Of a DNA stretch of 64,000 bases, positions 8,338 through 15,497 are shown in pieces. The position numbers were made by a program, and so were the translations under genes. Under the pieces are notes generated by a model that was not told where the DNA came from, made no database searches, and saw nothing but the letters and a program-made list of their open reading frames with translations. Position 1 is the first letter of the stretch, and each line of letters opens with the position of its first letter. The stretch comes from Paenibacillus sp. An7 (GTDB taxonomy: Bacteria; Bacillota; Bacilli; Paenibacillales; Paenibacillaceae), in contig NZ_WTWX01000002.1 in the NCBI RefSeq assembly GCF_009870785.1, positions 271,484-335,483 on the forward strand, given 5' to 3'.

Positions 8338-8931
8338 TTAACCGAAGAATTTAATGCGTTCATCCAGCGGTTTGAGTTCTTTGTCGCCAGCTGGTTGTGC
8401 AATACCACCGAATGGCATCTGAGCACGAAGTTTCCAAGATTCAGGAACGTTCCACTCGTTAGCAATTCTTTCGTCAACCAGCGGGTTATAGTGCTGCAAA
8501 GAAGCGCCGATCCCTTCTGTAGCAAGACCAGTCCATACTGCGAATTGGTGCATACCTGCTGTTTGTTCAGACCAGATTGGGAAGTTATCCGCATAAGCAG
8601 GGAATGCTTCTTGCAAGCCGCCTACAACAGCTTGATCTTCAAAGAACAATACGGTACCATAAGCACCTTTAAACATATCCATTTTTTGCTGTGTTCCGGA
8701 GAAGTCTGCATCGCCCATCACTGCTTTCAGCACTTCTGTTGTCATGTCCCACAGTTTTTCATGCTCGCCTTTGAAAAGAACGACAACGCGAGTGGATTGT
8801 GAGTTAAATGAAGACGGTACGTGTTTTACTGCATGCTCCACGATTTCTTTAATACGATCGTCGGACACCTTTACTTCTTTGTTAAGTGCATATACGGAAC
8901 GGCGTGTTTCTACTGCTTCAAAAAAATTCAT
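8338..8931 (-). CDS. FMN nitroreductase family protein, MhqN-like
   Basis: A 197-residue oxidoreductase of the nitroreductase fold. It has the N-terminal 'AVETRRSVYAL' FMN-phosphate motif, the 'HVPSSFNSQSTRVVVLF' segment and a C-terminal 'MPFGGIAQPAGDKE' loop. Related Bacillus proteins (MhqN, YodC, YdgI) reduce quinones or nitroaromatics using NAD(P)H. A start site with GGAGG lies upstream at the ATG. The gene is downstream of an MhqO-like dioxygenase on the same strand. That pairing recalls the quinone-inducible mhqNOD genes of B. subtilis, though the order differs and 240 bp containing a palindrome array separate them. It ends before its own terminator. Substrate is inferred. Confidence 0.82.
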   Translation of the reverse strand: MNFFEAVETRRSVYALNKEVKVSDDRIKEIVEHAVKHVPSSFNSQSTRVVVLFKGEHEKLWDMTTEVLKAVMGDADFSGTQQKMDMFKGAYGTVLFFEDQAVVGGLQEAFPAYADNFPIWSEQTAGMHQFAVWTGLATEGIGASLQHYNPLVDERIANEWNVPESWKLRAQMPFGGIAQPAGDKELKPLDERIKFFG

Positions 8932-9030
8932 AATTAATTTCCTCCTATTAATTGAATATAATGTATTTATTTTTTTTCAAAGGATACTGTATTATTTCAT
9001 CAACTCATTTCGAGTTTGATCGAAATAATA

Positions 9031-9173
9031 CAGGTCCCTGCAAAGTTCTAGCGCTGGATAATCGAAATAAATTTGCAGGTCCCTGCAAAGTTAATATCGA
9101 TTATCCGACGATAAAATCTTTGCAGGTCCCTGCAAAAATTCATCGATTTCTATACGATTAATTCTTTGCAGGT
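9031..9173. repeat. Periodic array of 18-bp palindromes
   Basis: The palindrome TTTGCAGGTCCCTGCAAA (8-bp arms, TC centre) is exact at 9072-9089 and 9119-9136. A copy at 9031-9044 has a degenerate left arm, and a half copy at 9165-9172 touches the stop codon of the upstream dioxygenase gene. The centres are about 45-47 bp apart. The spacers of 27-29 nt differ but each contains ATCGA-type sequence, and around the second copy the arms GGATAATCGA and TCGATTATCC extend the symmetry. Function unknown. Confidence 0.85.
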
Positions 9174-10150
9174 TACTCCTTATTGAAAACTTTATCGCTA
9201 CGCATCGTGTCGATCGGACGAACATCTCGCTCAATCTGCTCACGGTGCGGTTCCAAGAATGGCGGAAGAGACAATTTCTCTCCCAGCGTTTCATAAGGTT
9301 CATCCCCCATAAAACCAGGGCCATCTGTTGCAAACTCAAACAAAATCTGCGGAGTTACTCTTGCATACAAGGATTCAAAGAAGTGGCGATCTACATAACC
9401 CGAAGTAGTGAAGCCGAAGCTTTCCATTCGAGAAGTCCACTCATCAAGCACAGCCCGGTTCTCAACCCGGAATGCAGCATGGTGAACCGTACCGTATCCT
9501 TGACGAGCTGGCGGGAGTTCTGTGTTGTCTTCAACGACAACCTGTGCTCCATTTCCACCTTCGCCTCCTTCAAACAAGTGAAGATTCTCTTCCTGTGCAA
9601 TTTCTTTGAACAAAAGTACTCTCTCCATCAATTCCTTGAAATAATCAAACTGGGAGAATCGTACGAAGATGGGGCCTAGTCCTGTAATCGCATATTCCAG
9701 CGGGATCGGCCCTTTTTGCCACGGTGTACCCGAAGGAACCCCTTTATTAAACTCATCTGAGATCAATTGATACTGCTGCTCATCAAAATCGACGAAAGAT
9801 AAGGTTTTCTTCCCGAACAGCTCTTTTATACCTGAGTGACTTACTCCTAGACGATCAAAACGTTCTTTCCAATAATCAATCGCTTTGTCGGTAGGGACTC
9901 GGAAAGAAGATTTGTAGATTTCATCATTACCATGGGTACCTTTTGGAATACCAGGAAAATCAAAGAACGTCATGTCTGTACCTGCACTGCCTTTATCATC
10001 CGCAAAGAACAAATGATACGTCTGAATATCATCTTGATTCACTGTTTTTTTCACAAGCCTCATACCGAGGACATAAGTGAAAAACTCATAATTTTTCTCA
10101 GCATTACTCGTAATTGCCGTTACGTGGTGAATTCCTTTTAAATGGTTCAT
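9173..10150 (-). CDS. Ring-cleaving dioxygenase, MhqO/MhqA-like (VOC fold)
   Basis: A 325-residue protein made of two vicinal-oxygen-chelate modules. The N-terminal 'LKGIHHVTAITSNAEKNYEFFTYVLGMRLVKKTVNQDD' with its metal-ligand His, and a second 'YGTVHHAAFRVENRAVLDEW' module near residue 215, are typical of the MhqA/MhqO family. B. subtilis MhqO is induced by 2-methylhydroquinone and is thought to open hydroquinone or catechol rings. A downstream nitroreductase fits a quinone-detoxification pair. The stop codon abuts the first half of a palindrome array. Length is normal. Confidence 0.87.
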   Translation of the reverse strand: MNHLKGIHHVTAITSNAEKNYEFFTYVLGMRLVKKTVNQDDIQTYHLFFADDKGSAGTDMTFFDFPGIPKGTHGNDEIYKSSFRVPTDKAIDYWKERFDRLGVSHSGIKELFGKKTLSFVDFDEQQYQLISDEFNKGVPSGTPWQKGPIPLEYAITGLGPIFVRFSQFDYFKELMERVLLFKEIAQEENLHLFEGGEGGNGAQVVVEDNTELPPARQGYGTVHHAAFRVENRAVLDEWTSRMESFGFTTSGYVDRHFFESLYARVTPQILFEFATDGPGFMGDEPYETLGEKLSLPPFLEPHREQIERDVRPIDTMRSDKVFNKE

Positions 10151-10958
10151 TGTTCATCCCTGCCTAATAAAATTTATTCTAGATATGAAATGTAATTGGT
10201 ACAGAAGCTTTCTTTATTATCTCTAATTAAAGTATTACAAGTTTAAGATATAAGTTTAAAAATCAAATCCCATATGTTTGATGACGTAATAACGAATGGC
10301 TTCTTTATTTTCTAATGAAAATCAGCTGCATTCCATATCTCTAACATTCAGGGATTGTAATCATTTATGCCTCTCGGCAATACATCTCTTCTTGTGAAAA
10401 TCACTTACTTTTTCTCAATCGCTTAAATAAAGTTTATTACTAAACTGAGCGAATGTCAACCTTCTTTTCAAAATTAGATAGATAATTTTTTTCGTTCATT
10501 AATGAACAAAATACGACCTTCTTATCATTAAACCAGAATGTGATATTTTACTCACTTTTTTAGATATTCGAAAAAATCCTTACAGAGTTCCTTCATTAAA
10601 ACGATCAGTGATCTAAAACGAAAAGTACATGAATCACTAAAGTAGAATACTCGATAACAGCATATGGTCGGAGTCTTGAAACCCGGTTCTTTAGGAAAAT
10701 AGTGACTATTATATGAATATATTAAAATATACCTACCCACGACACACATCTAACAATTTATGTCTGGTACCTCTTAATGCACTGGTCGTATTATAGTAAC
10801 ATACTTCTTTCAAGGTGATAACTAGGAACCATACTTAATTACTAATACTGACAGTATTATAGTAAAGCGATTGCACTTTTGAATTCATAAAGTGGATGAA
10901 ATACTCGCCTAGCCTGTCAGACTATCCAGAATTATTTCATCTTAGGGGGAATATTTAA
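10151..10958. other. 808-bp AT-rich intergenic region
   Basis: No convincing gene: the longest frame (10552-10749, minus) has neither a ribosome site nor protein-like composition. It contains a perfect 14-bp palindrome GTTCATTAATGAAC at 10494-10507, which could be an operator. It must also carry the promoters of the flanking divergent genes, the mhqO-like gene to the left and the lipoprotein gene to the right. Confidence 0.6.
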
Positions 10959-11807
10959 GTGTTTAAGAAAAAGATTTTACTATCAGCAATCTCTGTCCTG
11001 TTGCTACTCGGATTAGCTGCATGTGGCAATTCTGATGTGAACTCGTCAACTGATGCAGCAAGCAACAATACGGAGACAACAACTGTCTCATCTTCACCGT
11101 TATCACAAGAAGAGTTTGAGCAAATGTTTTCAAGCCCTAAAGATTACAAAGGCAAAGCAGTAGATTTTTACGCCAAAATATTTACAACTCCAGAAAAAGA
11201 TGAAGATGGCATCTATCTTCAAGCTTACGCTGACCCTAAAAATAGTGAACATAATATTCTAATTGGATATACAGATAAGTCCCTTAGCCTTAATGAAGGA
11301 GACTATATCCATGTTACGGGTATTGTAAAAGATGAGTTTGTAGGAGAAAATATGCTTGGCGGCGAAGTGAAAGCACCGGTGATTCTCGCTCAAACCGTCG
11401 AAATAAGCGATTATATCACTGTTGTATCACCGGCATTAAAAACAGTGGATATCAATAAAACGATTGAACAAAATGGCTATGTAATGACAGTCAATAAAGT
11501 TGAATTCGCAGATGAGGAAACCAGATTCTATATGACTATCGAAAATAAATCTGAGTCAACGATCAGCTTCTATGACTTTAACTCAAAACTCACTCAGGGT
11601 AGTACTCAATATGAAGTCTCTACCAATTATGAAGCCGACTATCCAGAGATTAACTCTGAGATTCTGCCAGGGATTAAGAGTGAAGGCATAATAACTTTTG
11701 AAAAAATAGACCCTTCTGGTGAGGATATAACATTGATTGCCGAAGGTTCTTCAGATAATTACGACTTGGACTTCAAACCATTTACATTTCAAATTCCAGT
11801 TCAATAA
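10959..11807 (+). CDS. Secreted lipoprotein with OB-like and DUF4352-like domains
   Basis: A 282-residue lipoprotein starting at GTG 10959 behind TAGGGGGA. The signal peptide ends at lipobox 'LAAC' (Cys22), and a Ser/Thr/Asn-rich linker follows. The middle part (about residues 50-150, 'YKGKAVDFYAKIF' to 'VHVTGIVKDEF'-like strands) looks like a small beta-barrel of OB type. The C-terminal half ('TVDINKTIEQNGYVMTVNKVEFADEETRFYMTIENKS') resembles the DUF4352 immunoglobulin-like domain of Firmicute lipoproteins. It stands alone on the plus strand between long AT-rich spacers. I do not recognise a specific function. Confidence 0.8.
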   Translation: MFKKKILLSAISVLLLLGLAACGNSDVNSSTDAASNNTETTTVSSSPLSQEEFEQMFSSPKDYKGKAVDFYAKIFTTPEKDEDGIYLQAYADPKNSEHNILIGYTDKSLSLNEGDYIHVTGIVKDEFVGENMLGGEVKAPVILAQTVEISDYITVVSPALKTVDINKTIEQNGYVMTVNKVEFADEETRFYMTIENKSESTISFYDFNSKLTQGSTQYEVSTNYEADYPEINSEILPGIKSEGIITFEKIDPSGEDITLIAEGSSDNYDLDFKPFTFQIPVQ

Positions 11808-12342
11808 TGAAAATCTCAGTTAATCTATTAGTATGATTCATAGAAGTATTTTTGTATCTGTAACAAAAGATAGTTATCCTGTAATCCCGAAGAAAGAAGT
11901 CACGAACGACTGGGGATACAAATATAAATATTTCTTATTCCCATCTCTTATATCTATAGCTAATCTATCTTTTAATAAAAGAAGAGTCCTGTTACTTAAC
12001 TGAACTCCTTAAAATAGACATTGGTAAAACTCCTAAGTTTACCCTATTAATTCTAAGGGGTGTATTTTTAAGAAAAAGCAATGATATATTAATAAGTCAG
12101 TCCATGGTCTAACTTATTAATATACCATGCAAAGATGAAACTGCTGAACATGTTGTTCTCAATTAAAAATCTCTCAAACGCTTTATAAGCTGCTGAGAGA
12201 TTTTTTATGTTTTTGTAAAACAGCCTATTGATATATTCATAGATTCATATGGATTCTCTTACTTTTTTAATAGATTTGTCTAGCACACTTCTTCCTCTCT
12301 TGGCATCTAATATAGAGTACTAAAAGAAAAGAGGTGATTAAT
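11808..12342. other. 535-bp spacer with a terminator
   Basis: No gene seen. A strong plus-strand terminator lies at 12165-12206, about 360 bp after the lipoprotein stop codon, so either that mRNA has a long 3' tail or a small RNA ends here. An AGAGGTG ribosome site near 12330 serves the next ORF. Confidence 0.6.
12165..12206 (+). terminator. Terminator, owner uncertain
   Basis: Stem AAAATCTCTCA/TGAGAGATTTT (around 12166-12176 and 12193-12203) followed by a T-run. It is the first terminator-like structure after the lipoprotein gene. Confidence 0.8.
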
Positions 12343-12600
12343 ATGACTAGTATAAAAGCTACTAGACAACCTGACCTTGTATTGATTACTTGGGCAAGAA
12401 ACCCTCTAATCCCTGGCTCTCCAAAAAGAATTGTCTCCGTACGTGTCATTGGGAGTTCTGAACCTTGTAAAATTGATTTAAAACACAATGCATTACTTCG
12501 TACTGCACTAGCTTGTATGTTAGATAAGGAAGTTGGCTTCAAGATCATCTTCAAAAAAAGAACATCTGCAATCAGCGGCCTTGTTTTATTGCAACGCTAA
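12343..12600 (+). CDS. Small hypothetical protein
   Basis: An 85-residue ORF with a good AAGAGGTG ribosome site 6 nt before the ATG at 12343; a GTG at 12334 overlaps that site and is less likely. The sequence is basic and mixed, beginning 'MTSIKATRQPDLVLITWARN' and ending 'SAISGLVLLQR', with two Cys and no signal peptide or clear membrane span. It ends just before a terminator. I do not recognise the family. The ribosome site plus terminator make it a probable real gene. Confidence 0.6.
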   Translation: MTSIKATRQPDLVLITWARNPLIPGSPKRIVSVRVIGSSEPCKIDLKHNALLRTALACMLDKEVGFKIIFKKRTSAISGLVLLQR

Positions 12601-12614
12601 TTAGGTATCGATAA

Positions 12615-12647
12615 TGAGGGAGCAGAGAAATTCTTCTGCTCTCTTTA
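12615..12647. terminator. Terminator between small ORF and moaA
   Basis: Stem GAGCAGA/TCTGCTC with extended pairs, followed by CTTTATTTTATTT on the plus strand. The converging moaA gene ends at 12654 and may share it, though the U-tract is better on the plus side. Confidence 0.75.
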
Positions 12648-12653
12648 TTTTAT

Positions 12654-13670
12654 TTAACCACCGATGTGTGACATTTCAATTTTCGAGTTCTTTCTTTTTC
12701 TCATTGTCTCTTCATTACGTTCATCGGAATAGCGATCATCTCTATTTTCCCATACGTTTGAAATAAACCGGGTGATCGATTCATCATCTTCCCCAGACCG
12801 TAATAAATCCCGCAAATTCGTTCCCTCTGTGGCAAATAGACAAGTATATAGTTTCCCTTCGGCAGAGATCCGTGCACGGGAACAAGTCCCACAAAAAGAA
12901 TCGGTAACCGAAGAAATCACGCCGATTTCACCCTGACCATCTTCATATTGATAACGCGTAGCTACTTCCCCTATATAATTAGGCTCGGTAGGTGTCAAAG
13001 GAGAGAACTCGTTAATCTGGTCAATAATTTCTTTTTTCGACACTACGTCATCCAATCGCCAACCATTTGAATTCCCAACATCCATATACTCAATAAACCT
13101 AAGGATATGCTCTTTCTCTTTAAAAAACCTTGCCATAGGTACAATATCTTGCTCGTTCTTCCCTTTTTGCACAACCATATTGATCTTCACTTGCAGTCCG
13201 GCCTCTGCTGCTTTTTCTATTCCTTCTAATACCGTTGACACCTTGCCACGATGACCATTCATCTCAAAAAAACGATCTTCATCTAAGGAATCCAGACTAA
13301 CCGAGACTCGTGATAATCCTGCTTTTGCTAAATCATGTGCGTATTTTTTTAGTAAAGTGCCATTGGTCGTTAAGGCAATCTCTTCTACCCCAGCGATGCG
13401 GTGAATCTGTCCTATTAATTTAGGCAGATCTTGACGCAGTAAAGGTTCTCCGCCCGTAATACGTACTTTTTTCACACCTAATGAGACGAAAATCTTAACT
13501 AATCTTTCAATTTCTTCGAAACTGAGTATTTTATCAGACGGTAAAAAAGCAAAATCTGGACCAAATACCTCGGCAGGCATACAATACTGACAACGAAAAT
13601 TACATCGGTCTGTCACGGATATCCTTATATCTCTTAGAGGTCTATGTAGTTGGTCTTGTAGATTCGAAAT
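12654..13670 (-). CDS. moaA: GTP 3',8-cyclase (molybdenum cofactor biosynthesis protein A), apparent AUU start
   Basis: About 338 residues of radical-SAM enzyme making the first Moco intermediate from GTP. The SAM cluster motif is 'CNFRCQYC', and the C-terminal cluster and GTP motif '[19 protein letters not shown]' and the closing Gly-Gly are present. No ATG, GTG or TTG lies between an upstream TGA and a GTG at 13614-13616, yet the conserved family N terminus ('[18 protein letters not shown]') is encoded upstream of that GTG. An ATT codon at 13668-13670 sits 6 nt after an ideal AAGAAGGAG site, so I infer AUU initiation. The shorter GTG start, with AAGG nearby, would lose a conserved Arg region. 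It lies downstream of fdhD on the same strand. Confidence 0.88.
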   Translation of the reverse strand: MSNLQDQLHRPLRDIRISVTDRCNFRCQYCMPAEVFGPDFAFLPSDKILSFEEIERLVKIFVSLGVKKVRITGGEPLLRQDLPKLIGQIHRIAGVEEIALTTNGTLLKKYAHDLAKAGLSRVSVSLDSLDEDRFFEMNGHRGKVSTVLEGIEKAAEAGLQVKINMVVQKGKNEQDIVPMARFFKEKEHILRFIEYMDVGNSNGWRLDDVVSKKEIIDQINEFSPLTPTEPNYIGEVATRYQYEDGQGEIGVISSVTDSFCGTCSRARISAEGKLYTCLFATEGTNLRDLLRSGEDDESITRFISNVWENRDDRYSDERNEETMRKRKNSKIEMSHIGG

Positions 13671-13698
13671 TGTAATCTCCTTCTTTCATTAGTAAGAG

Positions 13699-14523
13699 TT
13701 ATTCATTTACAGGTCCGTTTTCTGCATCTTGCTCAGGTAAAAGAATACGCTCTTTATGTGTATAAATATTAAGTGAATTCTGTCTAATAAAACCTACCGT
13801 TGTAATACCGAGTTCATCTGCCAGTTGCAGAGCAAGTTCGGTGGGAGCAGATTTGGACAAGACAATTTCACAACCAATTTTGGATACTTTAAGTAAAATT
13901 TCCGATGAAATTCGTCCGCTGAATACGATGATTTTATCTTTCAAGCTGATGTTATTTCGCAGGCAATATCCATATATTTTATCAAGTGCATTATGACGTC
14001 CAATATCCATACGGCTTAGTATAATTCCATTCACATCACATAACGATGCATTATGCACACCGCCTGTTTTTTTAAATGTCTCAGCGGAATCTTGCAGATC
14101 GTTCATTAAACGGAAACAATCCTCGGTAGTAACTCTGACATGAATATCTTCCATTTTTTTGGCTACCAGTGCATCATTTGCAAACACAAAACCTTGGCGG
14201 CTCATCCCGCAACAAGAAGTAATATATCGTTTATTTTGAAATTGTTGATAAAAAGGATTCACGTTCTTTGTTTTGACATGCACATAACCTTCTTTTGGCT
14301 GGTACCAAATGTCTTCAAGGTCACCCGCACTCCGAATGATCCGTTCAGAAGCTAAATATCCAACAACCATATCTTCTACATACTCTGGTGTGCAAACCAT
14401 GGTAACAAATTCTTCTTGGTTAATTTTAACCGTAACTGCATGTTCTGTTACCACGAGATCTTCTATTTCTTTGATTTGTTTATCTGCAACATGTATAACC
14501 TTTCTTGTTACTGCATTTTCCAT
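13699..14523 (-). CDS. fdhD: Formate dehydrogenase sulfurtransferase FdhD
   Basis: A 274-residue FdhD-family protein that passes sulfur from a cysteine desulfurase to the molybdenum cofactor of formate dehydrogenase. The essential cysteine loop is seen as 'ITSCCGMSRQG' (about residue 105). Other family segments are 'KTGGVHNASLCDVNG', 'DIGRHNALDKIYGYCL' and 'VFSGRISSEILLKVSKIGCEIVLSKSAPTELALQLA'. It is 11 bp downstream of a DUF2294 gene and 28 bp upstream of moaA, forming a minus-strand cofactor-maturation operon that is divergent from the formate dehydrogenase operon. Length and motifs are complete. Confidence 0.95.
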   Translation of the reverse strand: MENAVTRKVIHVADKQIKEIEDLVVTEHAVTVKINQEEFVTMVCTPEYVEDMVVGYLASERIIRSAGDLEDIWYQPKEGYVHVKTKNVNPFYQQFQNKRYITSCCGMSRQGFVFANDALVAKKMEDIHVRVTTEDCFRLMNDLQDSAETFKKTGGVHNASLCDVNGIILSRMDIGRHNALDKIYGYCLRNNISLKDKIIVFSGRISSEILLKVSKIGCEIVLSKSAPTELALQLADELGITTVGFIRQNSLNIYTHKERILLPEQDAENGPVNE

Positions 14524-14534
14524 AAGGCATCCTC

Positions 14535-14882
14535 TTATTCACTAATATTATCTTCAAAAACAAATACAGAAATAGCAAAATCCTCTTCAATTTTGATATC
14601 TGAAAATAAATGCAGCAATTTCGAACCTACGAGTTGTTCCATGCCTTCTGGAGGCGATTCACTGTACAAATCTTGGATCATACTTGTACGTGCTGCATGA
14701 ACCATTTTTAATCCTTCAGGAGTACTCGCAATGAATTTTTCGGTAGGTGTGATGTTTCCATAAAGTGTGGAAACTGCCATATTCTCAACGAAAACCGTAT
14801 GAATACGATCGGGTCCTTTTCCAAATTTATCTTTGCGTAGTTTTCGAATCATGTCATTAAATTCATGTATTTTTTTTGACAT
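14535..14882 (-). CDS. DUF2294 domain protein
   Basis: A 115-residue protein with the DUF2294 pattern: N-terminal helix 'FNDMIRKLRKDKFGKGPDRIHTVFVENMAVSTLYGNITPTEKFI', then 'KMVHAARTSMIQDLYSE' and a C-terminal strand pair ending 'FAISVFVFEDN'. No function is firmly established for the family. It is first in the DUF2294-fdhD-moaA operon, divergent from the formate dehydrogenase genes, which suggests a part in formate dehydrogenase maturation or regulation. That link is by context only. Confidence 0.75.
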   Translation of the reverse strand: MSKKIHEFNDMIRKLRKDKFGKGPDRIHTVFVENMAVSTLYGNITPTEKFIASTPEGLKMVHAARTSMIQDLYSESPPEGMEQLVGSKLLHLFSDIKIEEDFAISVFVFEDNISE

Positions 14883-15107
14883 TTTAACGAATCTCCTATC
14901 ATTATGAAACTTTTGTTTATTATCGTATTTTCATAAGGATAACCCTTATCATTTTGTATGAAATCAGCAGCTTATGTAGTTAAAATAGTACTAGTAATGG
15001 TTTCTCTTGTCCATTTATCTTATCAAAAGTTCAGCTAATTTTTTAGTTGATTCTGTTTAGAGAATACAAATGATAAAGACTCTCATTAATTAATTTTATT
15101 GATATTA

Positions 15108-15137
15108 TTGATCATTCTAATTGAAAAGAGCTATAAT
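15108..15137 (+). promoter_or_regulatory. Candidate promoter of the FDH leader
   Basis: TTGATC (15108-15113), 18-bp spacer, TATAAT (15132-15137). Transcripts would begin near 15144. Confidence 0.55.
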
Positions 15138-15143
15138 AAATGA

Positions 15144-15353
15144 TATACGAATGGTGTTTACGTATTTTGATTCCTACATGGGTTTATAGAATAGAATTGA
15201 ACTCATTTTTCATATGGATCTTAATATTTGAATTCTATTGGTATACTAAAAATTGAAATGTAGTAGATTGGATTTATAGCACGGCCTGCTATGAATTTTA
15301 TCCACCATGAACATTCAGCATGTATAGAGCATGCTGTTTCATGGTGGATTTTT
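15144..15353 (+). ncRNA. Candidate structured leader or small RNA ending in a terminator
   Basis: About 210 nt from the candidate promoter to a strong terminator with no ORF inside. It contains AATAGAATT/AATTCTATT (15190-15198 with 15231-15239) and a small hairpin ATAGCA/TGCTAT around 15276-15291, just ahead of the terminator's 5' arm. It could be an attenuated leader of the molybdenum formate dehydrogenase operon or an independent small RNA. I cannot match it to the Moco motif with confidence. Confidence 0.4.
15300..15353 (+). terminator. Strong terminator upstream of the FDH operon
   Basis: The outer stem ATCCACCATGAA/TTCATGGTGGAT encloses an inner CAGCATG/CATGCTG stem-loop, and TTTTTTATTTT follows. 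It stands about 145 bp before the FDH start codon. Confidence 0.88.
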
Positions 15354-15497
15354 TATTTTATAAACCTATTTCACACGGACACCTGGCAATCACTGTTTCA
15401 TTAAATCTAATCATCAACTCGTTATTTTATTCGTTATTCATCCTAAATAGGATCCTGTGAACATATAAGTCTCTTAGAACAAAAGGAGGAAATTACC

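Larger units (their letters stand above)
14883..15497. other. 615-bp regulatory region between DUF2294 gene and formate dehydrogenase
   Basis: No ORF. On the plus strand there is a promoter at 15108-15137, a leader with several inverted repeats, and a long terminator at 15300-15353, all upstream of the FDH ribosome site (AAAGGAGGAAA at about 15481). The minus-strand promoter for the DUF2294 operon should also lie here, but I could not fix it. No perfect FNR-type or Rex-type site was found by eye. Confidence 0.65.

Noticed and set aside
9025..9175. CRISPR array
   Set aside because: Only about three and a half units, repeats of 18 bp that are perfect palindromes, spacers that resemble each other, and no cas genes.
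10552..10749. 65-codon minus-strand ORF
   Set aside because: No ribosome site, unlikely composition with many aromatic and Cys residues, and AT-rich surroundings.
7917..12600. Prophage remnant
   Set aside because: Only one holin-like gene; no integrase, terminase, structural or lysis partner genes and no att-like repeats at its borders.
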